DNA of 64,000 nucleotides from positions 12,383,208 through 12,447,207 of the forward strand of contig NC_064046.1 in NCBI RefSeq assembly GCF_932526225.1. Reading direction: 5' to 3'. Shown piece after piece: positions 49,301 through 59,465 of this stretch. Below the pieces are notes generated by a model that made no database searches, was not told the origin of the DNA, and was given only the letters and a program-made list of their open reading frames with translations. The stretch comes from Nematostella vectensis (lineage: Eukaryota; Cnidaria; Anthozoa; Actiniaria; Edwardsiidae). Position 1 is the stretch's first letter; each line of letters begins with the position of its first letter. The position numbers and the translations under genes were made by a program.

Positions 49301-52145
49301 GAGAAAGCCAAATTACGTGCTTTCGCACCAGCGCGTAATCCCAGAAGCCCTGCATGTGGTGAAATTCTATGAAAAAAGTGTTCCATCTACAAACCCCAGT
49401 GTATCCTGCATGCATGATTTCAATACAGTCAGCAATCCAGTCACGGGATATCAAGGAGTACTTCATTCCAGATGTGCCCTAAAAAAATTTTTTTAGAAGG
49501 GCAAACATTAACATGAATCTGGCACATAGCTAGGGAGTGACCAAGTAGCATCTGTGGCCTGCCCCAACCATGCCCTCCCCCTCGACCACCAAATAGTCAA
49601 GTCGACCCCCCCCCCATTCCTTATTGGAGGATCATCAAATATGATAAGCTTTCTCATGTGAGTTTTTTTACTTTGCACACTGTCACTTTTCCTTCCGCAG
49701 CAAATCCTGGAAGCATCTCTGATGACATTTATCAGTTACTGACAAGCCAAGCTAAATGAAGCCCGAAGAACATTAAAGAATGCTTTGGAAATAATTTGAT
49801 CGAATGATATTTTTTTTCAATACAAGCTTAGGGGGATAGTCCCTCACCCATTCTTGCCCAAAACCACTGTAAAATCATCGGGAAAGACATGGTTGTAAGC
49901 CTTACTTACCATTGTCTCGGCATCACTTATAACTGGAGTGAAGCAGAGACATGCTTTGCCTTAAAATCAAATTAATATTGTTAGTGGAATTATAGTCTAT
50001 ATTCCTTTCCAGGAATCTGGTACCCCCCTCCCACCACTAAAAGCCACATCTCATAAAAAAGGAAATGCGAAATCTATGATTAAAATACTAAAAAATATGT
50101 TCACAGTACATACTATTCACATTCTTCTTATTTGTTGCAACATCGTACATGCACAACCATTGTTATGATGAACGTTATAAAATTGGCTACAAAGTATTGG
50201 GAATACTATAGAGTTTTAATGACTTCAGGCATTTTTTTTGTAGTGGTGGGGGGGGGGGGGGGCTTATTGATGGGAGTACTAAAGTGAGCCTTTATGATTA
50301 CATGACAGGAGCAAAAAATGGCAAAATTAAAATTGTAAGGTTGTGTTAGATTACATTTTGTTTATATTTTGCCTAGAGGTTCCTTGCATAATATAAAACA
50401 AAATAATCTTTAGTATTTTTTGGTACATGATCCATTCTTGAGATGTGATGGGCAAAGTTGCCATAAATGATAAGAAAAAAGCAATTTCGCCCAAATTGGG
50501 CAATTTCAAACAAATCAAGAGTCTTACAATTTGCAATATCTCCAGAACAGATTATCTACCCAAAAATACTAAAGCTTATTTTGGTTAATATTACACAAGG
50601 AACATCTATGCAAAAAATCAAGTGAATCACGAGCTTACAATTTAAACTTTGCCATTTTTTGCTCCTGTCGGTAATCATTGTTTTGCTTACCCCCTTCAGA
50701 TTCTATTGCCTTTACAACATGATCTGCAAGTTCTCTAAATACAAAGAGATACAACCATTAGGGTTTGTACATGGGAAATATTGTAAGGAACACTATTACA
50801 GCAAACATCTACTTTTCTATTTTGCTATTAAACTGGGGTGACATATTAGGTAATATGGTCAGGATGAGTTACCTGAAATGGAAATTACAAGGTAGGATAT
50901 TGCTATATGGGCAAGCAACTGTGATGATAGGCTTGGAAAAGTCTTCATCCTGTTAAGAAAACAACAGAAAAGATAGTAGATGGGAGATAACATATCAACA
51001 AACAATTGATAACAAATATCAAATGATGGCTCTCAAAAAAAAGTAAAGTTAAAAAAAGAACAGTTAAAAATGAGTTTGTGATAGTCTTTGATCTACTCAA
51101 TGGTTTTCATTGCATGGTTTTCTCTCCATAGAGACTTTGATGTGGGAAGGGGGTCTTATATGGAAGCCTGCCTTTCTTATGAATATATATCATGGATTTC
51201 AAAGAGCCCACTCCCTCCCTCAGTATTTAAAAAAATATGGAAATGATCAGTAGGGAAACCAAAATTCAAAGTATCTCCAGAGCTGTATCAGCTGGAAATT
51301 GTTGAAGTGAGTTAACAGAAAAATTTGATAGAGATATTAACATGATAAATGATTCATATTTGTCAAAGAAAATAAAAACCGCACCGTGAAGCCAACTGCC
51401 CTCAAGTGTGCCCTTGCGCCTAACTGAAATAAAACAGAAAATTAAAAATAAGAATCACTAGAGTACTGATGACAGCTGTGTCAAGCTTCAACTTTAGGCA
51501 GCCAGATCAAGAAAGCAGCAGCCTGTGAAAGATGTATAGTGTGACTCTCTCCATAATTAATAGAGTATTTCCCATGCATCTGCCAGGGCTGATTTTTTTA
51601 TAGATTTATGTTCCTTTCAATGATGTTGGTGATATTGCATATGTCAACCTATTAAAAAAAACAGGATATTTTAATGTTGTTGATTTTTTTTTTGGATCAT
51701 CATATTTTCCCAAAAAAACTGAGAGATCCCAATAGACACCCAGCACATAGCTAAGGGCTTGGTGCAGAAGGCAAATGGACCACCCTCTCAGCTGTCAAAA
51801 AGCAGTAATTCCTTATTGAAAAATATATTAGATATTTTTCCATATGATATCTGTACACCTCTTTCTGTCTATAGTAGCAAATTCTAGCTATTCATCAGAC
51901 ATTTAATATTCACCTTTTTAATCCAGCTTTTGGAATCATCAACATCTCCAGTCAGCACTGTACTGTTAGTCTGTCAAAAATCATCATTCATAATTCTTGG
52001 TTTTTGTTCTGGATCAGCTTCTCATTCTAGAATCAGTTCTTTATTATAAGTTGATAAAAAATAAGTCCCTGATAAACCATCCTTCTGATATGTGTTTAAA
52101 GAGAATCTTTCATTCCAACCCACAGTAACCCCCCCTACCTAACCC

Positions 52146-52177
<32 letters not shown>

Positions 52178-52365
52178 AAAAAAACACCATTTTATACTAT
52201 TGGGGCCTATTGGTTTCATTGAGTTTGCCTGGGGAATCTAGCGCCAAAGAAACCCGATGGCGGATCGACAAGATTATACTCATACCCAAAGACAATGAGA
52301 CGGCTACAGTTTAAATCTGTTTTGAGGTAAATAGGAGGACTTACTTTGAGACTTTTTGTAGACAT
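37342..52365 (-). CDS. ilvD: Dihydroxy-acid dehydratase (IlvD/Edd family), 23 exons
   Basis: Exons, minus strand: 52365-52345, 51970-51914, 51423-51385, 50949-50873, 50734-50691, 49959-49910, 49478-49395, 48640-48566, 46595-46512, 46253-46166, 45000-44938, 44548-44511, 43843-43745, 43236-43154, 42925-42841, 42682-42644, 42219-42100, 41558-41496, 41423-41352, 40922-40869, 38678-38629, 37877-37661, 37470-37342. All phases agree; 576 aa, normal for the family. The three Cys ligands of the [2Fe-2S] cluster are present: C60 (LPCNFH), C133 (AGCDKTIPG), C206 ([14 protein letters not shown]). The proposed catalytic Ser is S493 in [11 protein letters not shown]. The C-terminus RRARWVPP...GAVTH is typical. 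Family reaction: 2,3-dihydroxy acids to 2-keto acids, the third step of valine/isoleucine synthesis; some relatives act on sugar acids. No clear targeting peptide. Animals usually lack this pathway, so the substrate is open. Confidence 0.93.
38728..39060. repeat. Dispersed repeat, copy 1, IlvD-gene intron
   Basis: CAGTGCTGAATAACGT followed by TGCGCATGCGCGTGCTCTGG and about 150 more bases match 40266-40480 with few changes. Both copies end with TTTAACCGCGCGGTA and GGAACTAGTCTTGC. Both lie in the intron between exons 20 and 21. Confidence 0.75.
39098..39650 (+). mobile_element. tRNA-derived SINE with a minisatellite between its A and B boxes
   Basis: A perfect pol III A box, TGGCGCAGTCGG, lies at 39107-39118 after GTCGAGG. 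A B box, GGTTCGATTTC, lies at 39581-39591 after CTGGGTTCCG, followed by a T9 run at 39642-39650. Between the boxes are about 11 copies of a 41 bp unit (ACAGGTTTCCCGGTCGCTCT plus GTAGTGCCTGTGCCTCTCACC). In a tRNA or SINE head the boxes normally lie within tens of bases; here they are about 460 bp apart. Confidence 0.72.
40266..40480. repeat. Dispersed repeat, copy 2, IlvD-gene intron
   Basis: Second copy of the element at 38728-39060, same orientation, shortened in the middle: after GATGACAGATTTGTGTGATA it goes quickly to GGTTTAACCGCGCGGTA. Confidence 0.75.
41817..41964. mobile_element. Short MITE, GGGGCGGATC family, copy 3
   Basis: Left end GGGGCGGATCTAGC, right end CCCTAGATCCGCTA, inverted but imperfect. 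It contains an 18 G run (41842-41859). It lies in the intron between exons 17 and 18 of the IlvD-family gene. Confidence 0.55.
45116..45775. repeat. Intronic minisatellite, 44 bp unit, about 14 copies
   Basis: Unit near TAATCCTAAAAGATACTAAT plus GTGGGCGTGGTCTGGTTATATTTT. Variation at a few positions (TAAT/TAAG; ACTAATG/ACTAAAG; GTT lost) recurs in the same order along the array, suggesting growth in blocks. It lies between exons 10 and 11 of the IlvD-family gene. Related phrases occur at about 37960-38100, 41050-41110 and 46660-46880. Confidence 0.88.
46955..48075. repeat. Intronic minisatellite, ~82 bp unit, about 14 copies
   Basis: Unit near CTACATCTTTTACAAAAATT, ACTTTACAGTGTAATAGTCA, CCCCCAACAGTGCCCTGTTG, CAAAACTATAGAAAACTATAC. 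Copies differ by CACA/CAA and CCTA/CACA variants. It lies between exons 8 and 9 of the IlvD-family gene. Reading frames through it are repeat artefacts. Confidence 0.9.
48158..48256. repeat. Perfect 35 bp inverted repeat (hairpin)
   Basis: 48158-48192 and 48222-48256 are exact reverse complements over 35 nt (starting CTAATAACAAGAGAAAACAC), separated by a 29 nt loop. It sits just beyond the 82 bp minisatellite in the same intron. Confidence 0.92.
48741..49353. mobile_element. ~610 bp MITE with 22 bp terminal inverted repeats
   Basis: Left end GCAGGGCTTCTGGAATTACG and right end CGTAATCCCAGAAGCCCTGC are inverted with one mismatch. The interior holds many AAATTACGCG-type words in both orientations and no coding sequence. 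It lies between exons 7 and 8 of the IlvD-family gene. No clear target-site duplication was seen. Confidence 0.72.
52148..52184. repeat. C20-A17 homopolymer junction
   Basis: Twenty C followed at once by seventeen A, in intron 1 of the IlvD-family gene. Its reverse complement type, T18-G17, occurs at 52970-53004. Confidence 0.92.
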
Positions 52366-52514
52366 TTTGGAAAGACAATCACTACCAAGCACGGGAAGCA
52401 ATTTCCCACGGACGTAGAGTGTGGTCGAGTCTGCGGACTTCCAGCGGTCATACCCAACCTCTCAGTCGGAAACTTCCGAACAAATATCTTCGGAAACGAG
52501 GATCATAAAACAAG
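52366..52514. promoter_or_regulatory. Possible bidirectional promoter
   Basis: Only 149 bp separate the minus-strand start of the IlvD-family gene (52365) from a plus-strand ATG at 52515 with a good splice donor 31 bp on. The stretch is GC-richer than its surroundings, and CAAGATGGCGGCC at 52511 matches a YY1-type initiator motif. Its role as a shared promoter is inferred. Confidence 0.4.
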
Positions 52515-52545
52515 ATGGCGGCCATATCGCGAAAGAGTTTCAAGG
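52515..52545 (+). CDS. Possible first coding exon of a plus-strand gene
   Basis: ATG at 52515 starts MAAISRKSFKG, then GTAAGAG gives a strong donor (phase 1). I could not find a matching phase 1 acceptor exon downstream in the window. It may instead be the 5' end of a non-coding transcript from the shared promoter. Confidence 0.3.
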
Positions 52546-55020
52546 GTAAGAGAGATATTTTAAGCCTTTGTTGTATACTGAATGGAATATTCCAACCTTT
52601 TTCACATAATGTATCTTTATAACTTTGAACCACGACATTGGCGGGTTTTATACCTTGTTTTAATTTTAAGTACTTCTTTTTACAAGAAAAAATATGTGGC
52701 ATATGAACAGTATGAAGTCTTAAGTTATTTATTACAATACATCCTGTCTTTGATACATGCTTTTCTATACACTTTTGAGGGCTTCCATGGCTTACACTTA
52801 AAGTCATAAGCTCTCAGAAAATTCAATTAAAACTCGTGGAGGAAACATCATGAATTGGCCTTGATTGGGATTTGTCTTTTGCTTCACATTTTGTTTTGTT
52901 TCATTTAAGAATATTTAAAGTTCCTGGGACTAAAAGAGTGAAATATTCAAAAAAGGGGATAAAATGAAATTTTTTTTTTTTTTTTTTGGGGGGGGGGGGG
53001 GGGGCGATAAAATGAGAGATATTATGGATGCTTATTTTTAACTTGATTCATGGCAATGTCAGGCTGTCTCATTTAAATCTAATTAGTCCAGAGCTACCTG
53101 TGACTCATCACTCAAGGACAGAAGAATGGTAGTGCATGGGCAACGGCATAATCAGCTCCTATGCAGCTTGCATGAAAAAAACTGGCCGCAACGATCACAG
53201 CCCAGCCAGTCAACATTGTCATCTTGCTTGCATACCTTGCACACCATCTTTTTTTGGTTTTAATCTGGTATTCGTACCGAGGCGTCGGGGCTTAACTGTG
53301 ACTGTGTGGGGTGATAAAATGTGTGGTAATGGACGTTGGTGCGTGGGTTAAAGTGTGTACGTGTGGCTATTTTATATGGTGTATTGCATTGGGGGCTGTA
53401 GGGGTTGGAGTAGTGGCTGTATATGTTTTTTTGGTTTGGATCGGGTATTCGTACCAAGACGTAGGGGCCTAAAGTGGTGTGGTAGTGAGGTGGGTGTGAT
53501 TATATGGTGTGGTGATGTTGGAGGGTGATGGTGAAGGATGGCTAGTAAGGTAATGTAGAGTGGAGATGGTAGTAATGCAATTACGGTGAAAATGTGGATA
53601 GGCTAGACTAGTAGGTGGAGGAGGGTGTTGAAAAGATAAAGTGGGACTATAGAATAGGTTGTGGTAGTGTGTGGTGGGTAGGTGAAAAAGAAAAAAAGAA
53701 AATAATAATAATAGTAATATGCTGTGTTGGTGGGGGAAAAAGTGGTACGGTGTATAGGTAAGAGTGGTGGTGAGGGAGATGTGGAGAAGATAAGTCTTAT
53801 AATTTAGCGTGATGGGTCTGTGTGTGTTAAAATGGTAGTGGTGCGGAGGTCGATTTAAAATTTAAAAAATTTAAACCCAACTACAAACGACCACACCCTA
53901 TGACCCACCCTACCTACCCACAAACCGACACGCCCTACAACACTCACACATACCTTCTCCCCCCCCTCACCACCACAAACCGCACACAACACAATCACAA
54001 TACAATAACAATACCCCTACATCACACATAACAGCCCTCTACCAACCATCCCTCCCCCCCCCAATACACACACAACTCGCCTACTTCATACGCGCCGCAA
54101 CTCTCACTTCGTCACGCCACGCCCTCCTCCCCCACCATACACATACATTTCATAATAACGCAATCTTGTAACATCGTAATCTGATCACATCCGGTACATG
54201 CCATTAATACGTTAGTCGTACCCTGTTATCACAAGCTCAAGCTATGAAAATGCGGACCTTAGTAAAGCGAAAATCCGACGTAAGGTAAGCGTCGCACACA
54301 AACACATAACATGTGCAACCACACGTTGGTGTATAGGAGCAAGCTGTTTAGATCGATCACAACAGTTTTAAATGCACCTCAGACGCGGTAATATCTTCTG
54401 TTCCCCTTCAGTCGCCCCATGTAAGGTAATCCAGAATCCGGAATCCAGGTTTTTAGGGCCCTTGGAATCCGGAATCCAGAGATTGGAATCCGGAATCCAC
54501 AGTCTGGAATCCAGAATCCAAATAGTTTCGAAATCCGGAATCCATACTTTTCGTTCAAATTAATGACTTAAAAACATCCCACAATGACCACACAAGCGAA
54601 GATGAAGATTGAGTAGCCGAGTAAAGTGCCACGATGTTCCTCAAGCCCTTGCCTTTATTTGCATTTCTAATGAGGAGGTGTGTCTGGTTAGTGTTTAGCA
54701 TAATTGATTGAAAACTCATTGTCGATCATTGTACAACTTTTTCCGGTCTAATTAGCTTCAATTGGCAGAATTCTTACATTCTTAAGAACACTAGTAAGAG
54801 TACAAAACAAGTTCTCCAGTTAAGACTCACAGTATTTTTCTTATTAGAGTTACAATTCATAAAATTGAGTAGGCAAGGATATCCAGAGAAGCCATAAGCT
54901 TATAAAATAGGACTCCCTTCTAACATTATGCAATTTGCGGGAGATATACGCATTTTAGCCTGATCTCCCGTTCTTGTTAGAATAATTTCATATTAATGTC
55001 GAAAATTTTGCCAATCGGGA
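52546..55020. other. Non-coding stretch with strongly strand-skewed repeats
   Basis: 52970-53004 is a T18-G17 junction. 53136-53850 is G+T rich with two direct copies of a block around GGTATTCGTACC (53270, 53447). From about 53860 (TTTAAAATTTAAAAAATTTA) the composition switches to A+C rich up to 54130. 54425-54545 has five GGAATCCGGAATCCA-type repeats. No convincing exons. Confidence 0.55.
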
Positions 55021-56806
55021 ATGGAAGCCATTCAACAACAAACAAATCAGGAGGCGAAGAAAGTCAAATTTGCGTTTAGCCTTGACGTGAGTACTGGCGC
55101 GTTTTGATTTAGTTTGCAATTTCATTGGCTAAAATTCAAAACACTATACCCTAAACCAATAGAAACGCTAACAGAACGCAAGCCTGAATTTTACTTTTTA
55201 CACTCATCCGAAATCCGCTCTATGAGATAGAAGGGGTGTATTGGACAGAGTATAGCCATTCTCACGTGCACATGTGACCGGGTGGTATTTTTGGTTATTT
55301 TAGATTTTGCAAAGATTTTAAGTAAGCGATTTTTGGATTGCGATTATAATTGTTTTACGTATTTTACGGATTGTTTCTCAAACGGGATTCTAATTCGATC
55401 CGTACTTGTTTAGGAATTTTCTTTCAACATTGATTTAATGAACATGTTTACAAATTCCTTTAGATTAGTATCAATAGCTTGATGATAGTTCTAATTGAAT
55501 CAAGTAAGCGTCCTTTTACCATTTCCCAGGAAGATTAGTTTCTAAATTTGACAGGACAATCGACGCTGAGTAATTTGAACGGTAGTAAATGTTAGCGTCC
55601 CTAGAAATTATTATTCTATAAATTATTATATTATTCTATAAATTATTATTCTATACCTTAAAAGAATGTATGTAAGATAAATGTAAATAAAAATTTGTTG
55701 TTGTTTGTTTGTTGTATGTTTTGCTTTTTGAGTAAGTGCGAGGTTGAAAAAAACAAACGTAGGCGATAGCCGATAGATAATCCGTTTTGCCTGGCTGATG
55801 AACACATTATTCTGCAAGAGCAACGCACTTCCGGTTGTTTTAAAGTGAACGGAAGTGTAAAAATATTTTGTTTTACCCGATAACGCTTCATCGGGTATTT
55901 ATATTTTGTTTTACCCGATAACGCTTCATCGGGTATTTATATTTTGTTTTACCCGATAACCTGATAACGCTTTACCGGGTATTTATATTTTCTTTTACCC
56001 GATAACGCTTTACCGGGTATTTATATTTTGTTTTACCCGATAACGCTTCATAGATTCTTTTGTCTCTCAATTATCAATCACATCCTCGAAGAAACTTGCA
56101 ATATACACACTGCTTTCAATATTTTGAAATACTTTTCGCGTTTTCCGTTAAAAATCATCGGAGATCGTAACGTAATCGACCGAAAGTAAACTGGTGACAA
56201 TGCGGCAATGGTGACAATCCCTAATGTATCATCCTTGACCCCTAAAGTCAAGTGTCCAGCACGTGGTGATCGTGTGCTCACCTCGTGCCGTTGCCGCCAT
56301 AACACCTTTTTTTGCTCTCAACCCCTAAAGTCAAGTGTCCAGCACGTGGTGATCATGTGCTCACCTCGTGCCGTTGCCGCCATAACACCTTTTTTTGCTC
56401 TCAACCCCTAAAGTCAAGTGTCCAGCACGTGGTGATCATGTGCTCACCTCGTGCCGTTGCCGCCATTACACCTTTCTTTTGCTCTCGTCCTTGACCCCTA
56501 AAGTCAAGTGTCCAGCACGTGGTGATCATGTGCTCACCTCGTGCCGTTGCCGCCATTACACCTTTCTTTAACTCTCGTCCTTGACCCCTAAAGTCAAGTG
56601 TCCAGCACGTGGTGATCATGTGCTCACCTCGTGCCGTTGCCGCCATAACACCTTTCTTTTGCTCTCGTTAGTATGACATCAGAGGCAACCGCAAGTGCAA
56701 GTGGAAATGCACAAAAGCCAAAAGCTTTCGCAAAATGCTGCAGGATTGCGTAGAATTGTTCAAATTCTGCTATAACAGTGACATCATGTGGGCAAAATTG
56801 AATTGA
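55021..56806 (+). CDS. Possible two-exon orphan gene, 66 aa, Cys-containing basic protein
   Basis: Exon 55021-55086 (MEAIQQQTNQEAKKVKFAFS...) ends in GTGAGT, phase 0; an in-frame TAA lies just upstream of the ATG. Exon 56672-56806 follows a CTCTCGTTAG acceptor, phase 0, and encodes a Lys/Cys-rich helix-like stretch (KCKWKCTKAKSFRKMLQDC) to TGA. AATAAA follows at 56838. Nothing known is recognised. Consistent phase, start, stop and polyA signal favour a gene, but the evidence is modest. Confidence 0.4.
55870..56050. repeat. 39 bp minisatellite of hairpin units, about 5 copies
   Basis: Unit ACCCGATAACGCTTCATCGG plus GTATTTATATTTTGTTTT. Each unit contains an inverted pair ACCCGAT/ATCGGGT around a short loop, so each could fold alone. 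It lies in the intron of the possible orphan gene. Confidence 0.85.
56215..56665. repeat. ~90 bp minisatellite, 5 copies
   Basis: Unit includes TGACCCCTAAAGTCAAGTGT, CCAGCACGTGGTGATCATGT, GCTCACCTCGTGCCGTTGCC, GCCATAACACC and a polypyrimidine TTTCTTTTGCTCTCG. The last copy's pyrimidine tract forms the splice acceptor of the possible exon at 56672. Confidence 0.88.
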
Positions 56807-56837
56807 TAATATAATTGATCAAGAGACCATTGTGTTT

Positions 56838-56843
56838 AATAAA
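56838..56843 (+). terminator. Candidate polyadenylation signal AATAAA
   Basis: AATAAA in TTTAATAAAGAAG, about 32 bp after the TGA of the possible orphan gene. It supports a transcript end here. Confidence 0.4.
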
Positions 56844-57870
56844 GAAGATATCAAAGCTATTTATCCTTTTTGCCAATATTAATAAAATATATTCAAATAA
56901 TCTACAGCCTGATTGTTTTATTATCATCATTATTCCTGGAATGTCTTTTCAATTATTAAAGCTATAAAGTAAGTAAAAAGACCACGGTAAAAATTTCTTA
57001 CCCTTTTTCTTACCTTTTTTGATGGTCATGATAATAATTACAATGGGGTTTATTAAAAAAATCATTGCGCCTAAACGGCGAATTGCGATTACTATTCACA
57101 ATAATTCTAATATAAAATTAGAACGAGATTGGGATCACTTAAACACCCGTTTCGCTCGCGAAATTGAATAGAAAAGCTTCTTGCGCCGCCGCGATGCCTG
57201 CCTAAAAACGCCTTCGAGGGATACTACCCCTCACAATCCTGCGAAGGTGATATGACAAGTTATTTTTGCACGGTTTCTTGGTTTTTGCGGTATCCCTGTG
57301 GTTGCCGCGCGCATTTTATGAATACTTTTGGTTGATACCCAATCAGTGTGATAGCCCGGGGTCGCTAGACGTGGCCTGTTGACGACCAGGGGTGAATACC
57401 AAACTAAACGTGTGACTATATTATTTTAGCGCCCTATATATGACTTTTTGAAGTAGACTCACAGCTTAGATCTGATAAAAGCAGGAAGACAAGACATTAA
57501 TGCATTCTACTTGTCGCCCGAAGCAAAGTCATCGTTAATATCGACAGTAAGAATCACAAAAAGACATCCAAGGGTTCATTTGAATAGTGACTCATGCAAC
57601 CTTAAAAAAATTCATATTTAATCGCAACCAATCGAATTGGGTAACCTGGAGAGTTATGAGCTGCAAAATTCACGGAAGCCTTGCAGAAGACATAACAGCC
57701 GTAGGATTAAACAAAGAGCCAAGCCCTAAGCAAAGCCAACAATTCAGCTATATCTTAGAAGAACACAAGCATTGAAGACATCTACAAGCATTGAAGACAT
57801 CCACAAGACTTCTAAGATCACTACCAACCATAATCCAATTTGGCTAGACTGGAACCGAAGTACTGCCATA
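56844..57870. other. Intergenic and probable 5' region of the TMEM151-like gene
   Basis: No supported exon. A 62-codon frame at 57587-57775 lies just upstream in a different frame and shows no motif. The TMEM151-like frame is open upstream of its first ATG to about 57772 without another ATG, so a 5' UTR or an unseen upstream exon is possible. Confidence 0.45.
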
Positions 57871-59465
57871 ATGTGCGAGGATTGGATGACAGAATGCCCA
57901 TTGTGTTCTATCTTTTTGAATTTAGCCGTCTGGTTCTCCTTAGCGATAATTTTTTGGTGTACGATTGATCAGAATCAATACAACGGCGTCGTATCACCGC
58001 GAGACTTGGTTGCTCTGCCAGTTGTAGTCTTCATTCTACTTTACGCATTCTACTTGACTGAATGCTACTTCGCCTCGACCAGAAAATACCTTGCAAGCAT
58101 ACTGAAGGGCGAGAACATTTACGAGTATTTGGAGAGAATTCAAAAAGAGCCCCCTGTTTTGTCGTTTCGTGCGACGTGCTGGCATAACGAAACGAAGCAG
58201 CGTAATGCAAGGTTTACGGATCGAGGGGGCAAAACGCACACACGACTTGAAAGCTTCACAGAAAAGGTTGTCACCTTAACAGATGAGGAGAGATTCAAGT
58301 AATCCAATTACCTATGATTTATTTATTTGTTTGTTTGTTCGTTCGTTTGTTTGTTTGTTTATTTGACTTTCCCATAAACAACAACACAAAGCCTAACAAA
58401 AACGAAACACAGGCCGAGAGCCACTACAGAATGGGTCAAGTAGCACAATATTGATTAAAGATTTAGATTAATGTAATTTTATAATGTACGAATTTATTCT
58501 GGGACATAATGGGTATGTAATTCTTCTTTTCCTTTCACTTTTGATTTTGGGTCCTCGCTGTTTTTTTGCTGGTCTGTGCCTCCCCGGCCTCAAATTTGTA
58601 ACCGCCCGTCATCACTTCAAACCCCACCCCCCCCCCCCCCCCCCTCCAATACCAATATACTTGTAATCGCAGCTGTGCATAAATATGTCTATGTGTAAAC
58701 AACGACTTCAAGGCTACAAATGAATGCATAAGAGGTTTTGTAAAACAAAAAATCTACGTTGCTTTTCTATATTTTCACCCTAATAACCTGAAAAAACAAA
58801 GCTTATTTTGTTACATTTTCAGTCATTGTATAGCCTTACTTTTTCTCGAAACATCGATCCGTTTATAATTATGTAGGCATACATTTGAATTTTTCAGAGA
58901 GGATATTAAGTAAAAAAAAAATAATAAAAGTAAGCAAAATTAAACTTGGTACGCGCAGATGCAACGCGATCGAGCCTCCAGGCAAAGAAGGGCGAATCAA
59001 GGCGCAAACCATTGTTCACTGTAACGTTTTTTTGTTTCTGACATTTTTTTTAGTTTCCAAAGATGGGAAGACATCTCTGTTATTCCCGGCGACTTCCCTT
59101 CCTTCACCCTTGTCAAGGTCAACTTCACCAAGGCGTACGAGTTAAAGAACGATCCGACGAAAATCCTCTTCACTAACCTGTCATGTGGCTTCCACGCACG
59201 CAATAGACACAGGGACAAGCGCGTGGACTTTGAGGAGGTCCTTTCAATCAACGGCTTTAAAGATCACGTGATTGCTTATGTAAATGAAGGAGTGAGGGAG
59301 AAATGGCTGTGCATGCTGGGATACTGGTTGTTTTCCGTGCTACTGTTGACCTGGGTCTATCGTTGGATGTTTAATACAAGAATCACAGTTAGACAAGTGG
59401 CGATTGTTAAGCGAATTGAAGTGGTGTATGGAACTCCTGTTCCCGCCAAAAACTTGATCACGTGA
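57871..59465 (+). CDS. TMEM151-like multi-pass membrane protein
   Basis: Two exons, 57871-58298 and 59054-59465 (phase 2), 279 aa. Two hydrophobic segments at about residues 15-31 and 46-64 (DLVALPVVVFILLYAFYLTE) are followed by ECYFASTRKYL, a soluble domain with SFRATCWHNETK and ESFTEKVVTLTDEERF, then RWEDIS..., and a third hydrophobic segment near residues 233-252 (GYWLFSVLLLTWVYRWMF). This order (two N-terminal TM segments, ECW/ECY motif, a soluble domain, a C-terminal TM hairpin ahead of a basic tail) resembles the TMEM151 family as I recall it. Vertebrate members are longer (about 470 aa), mainly at the C-terminus. Their molecular function is poorly known. The last 40 bp of the CDS and the 3' UTR are duplicated downstream. 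Confidence 0.65.

Noticed and set aside
37342-52365. Bacterial contamination carrying ilvD
   Set aside because: The gene is split into 23 exons with GT-AG introns full of the same MITEs and minisatellites as the neighbouring animal genes.
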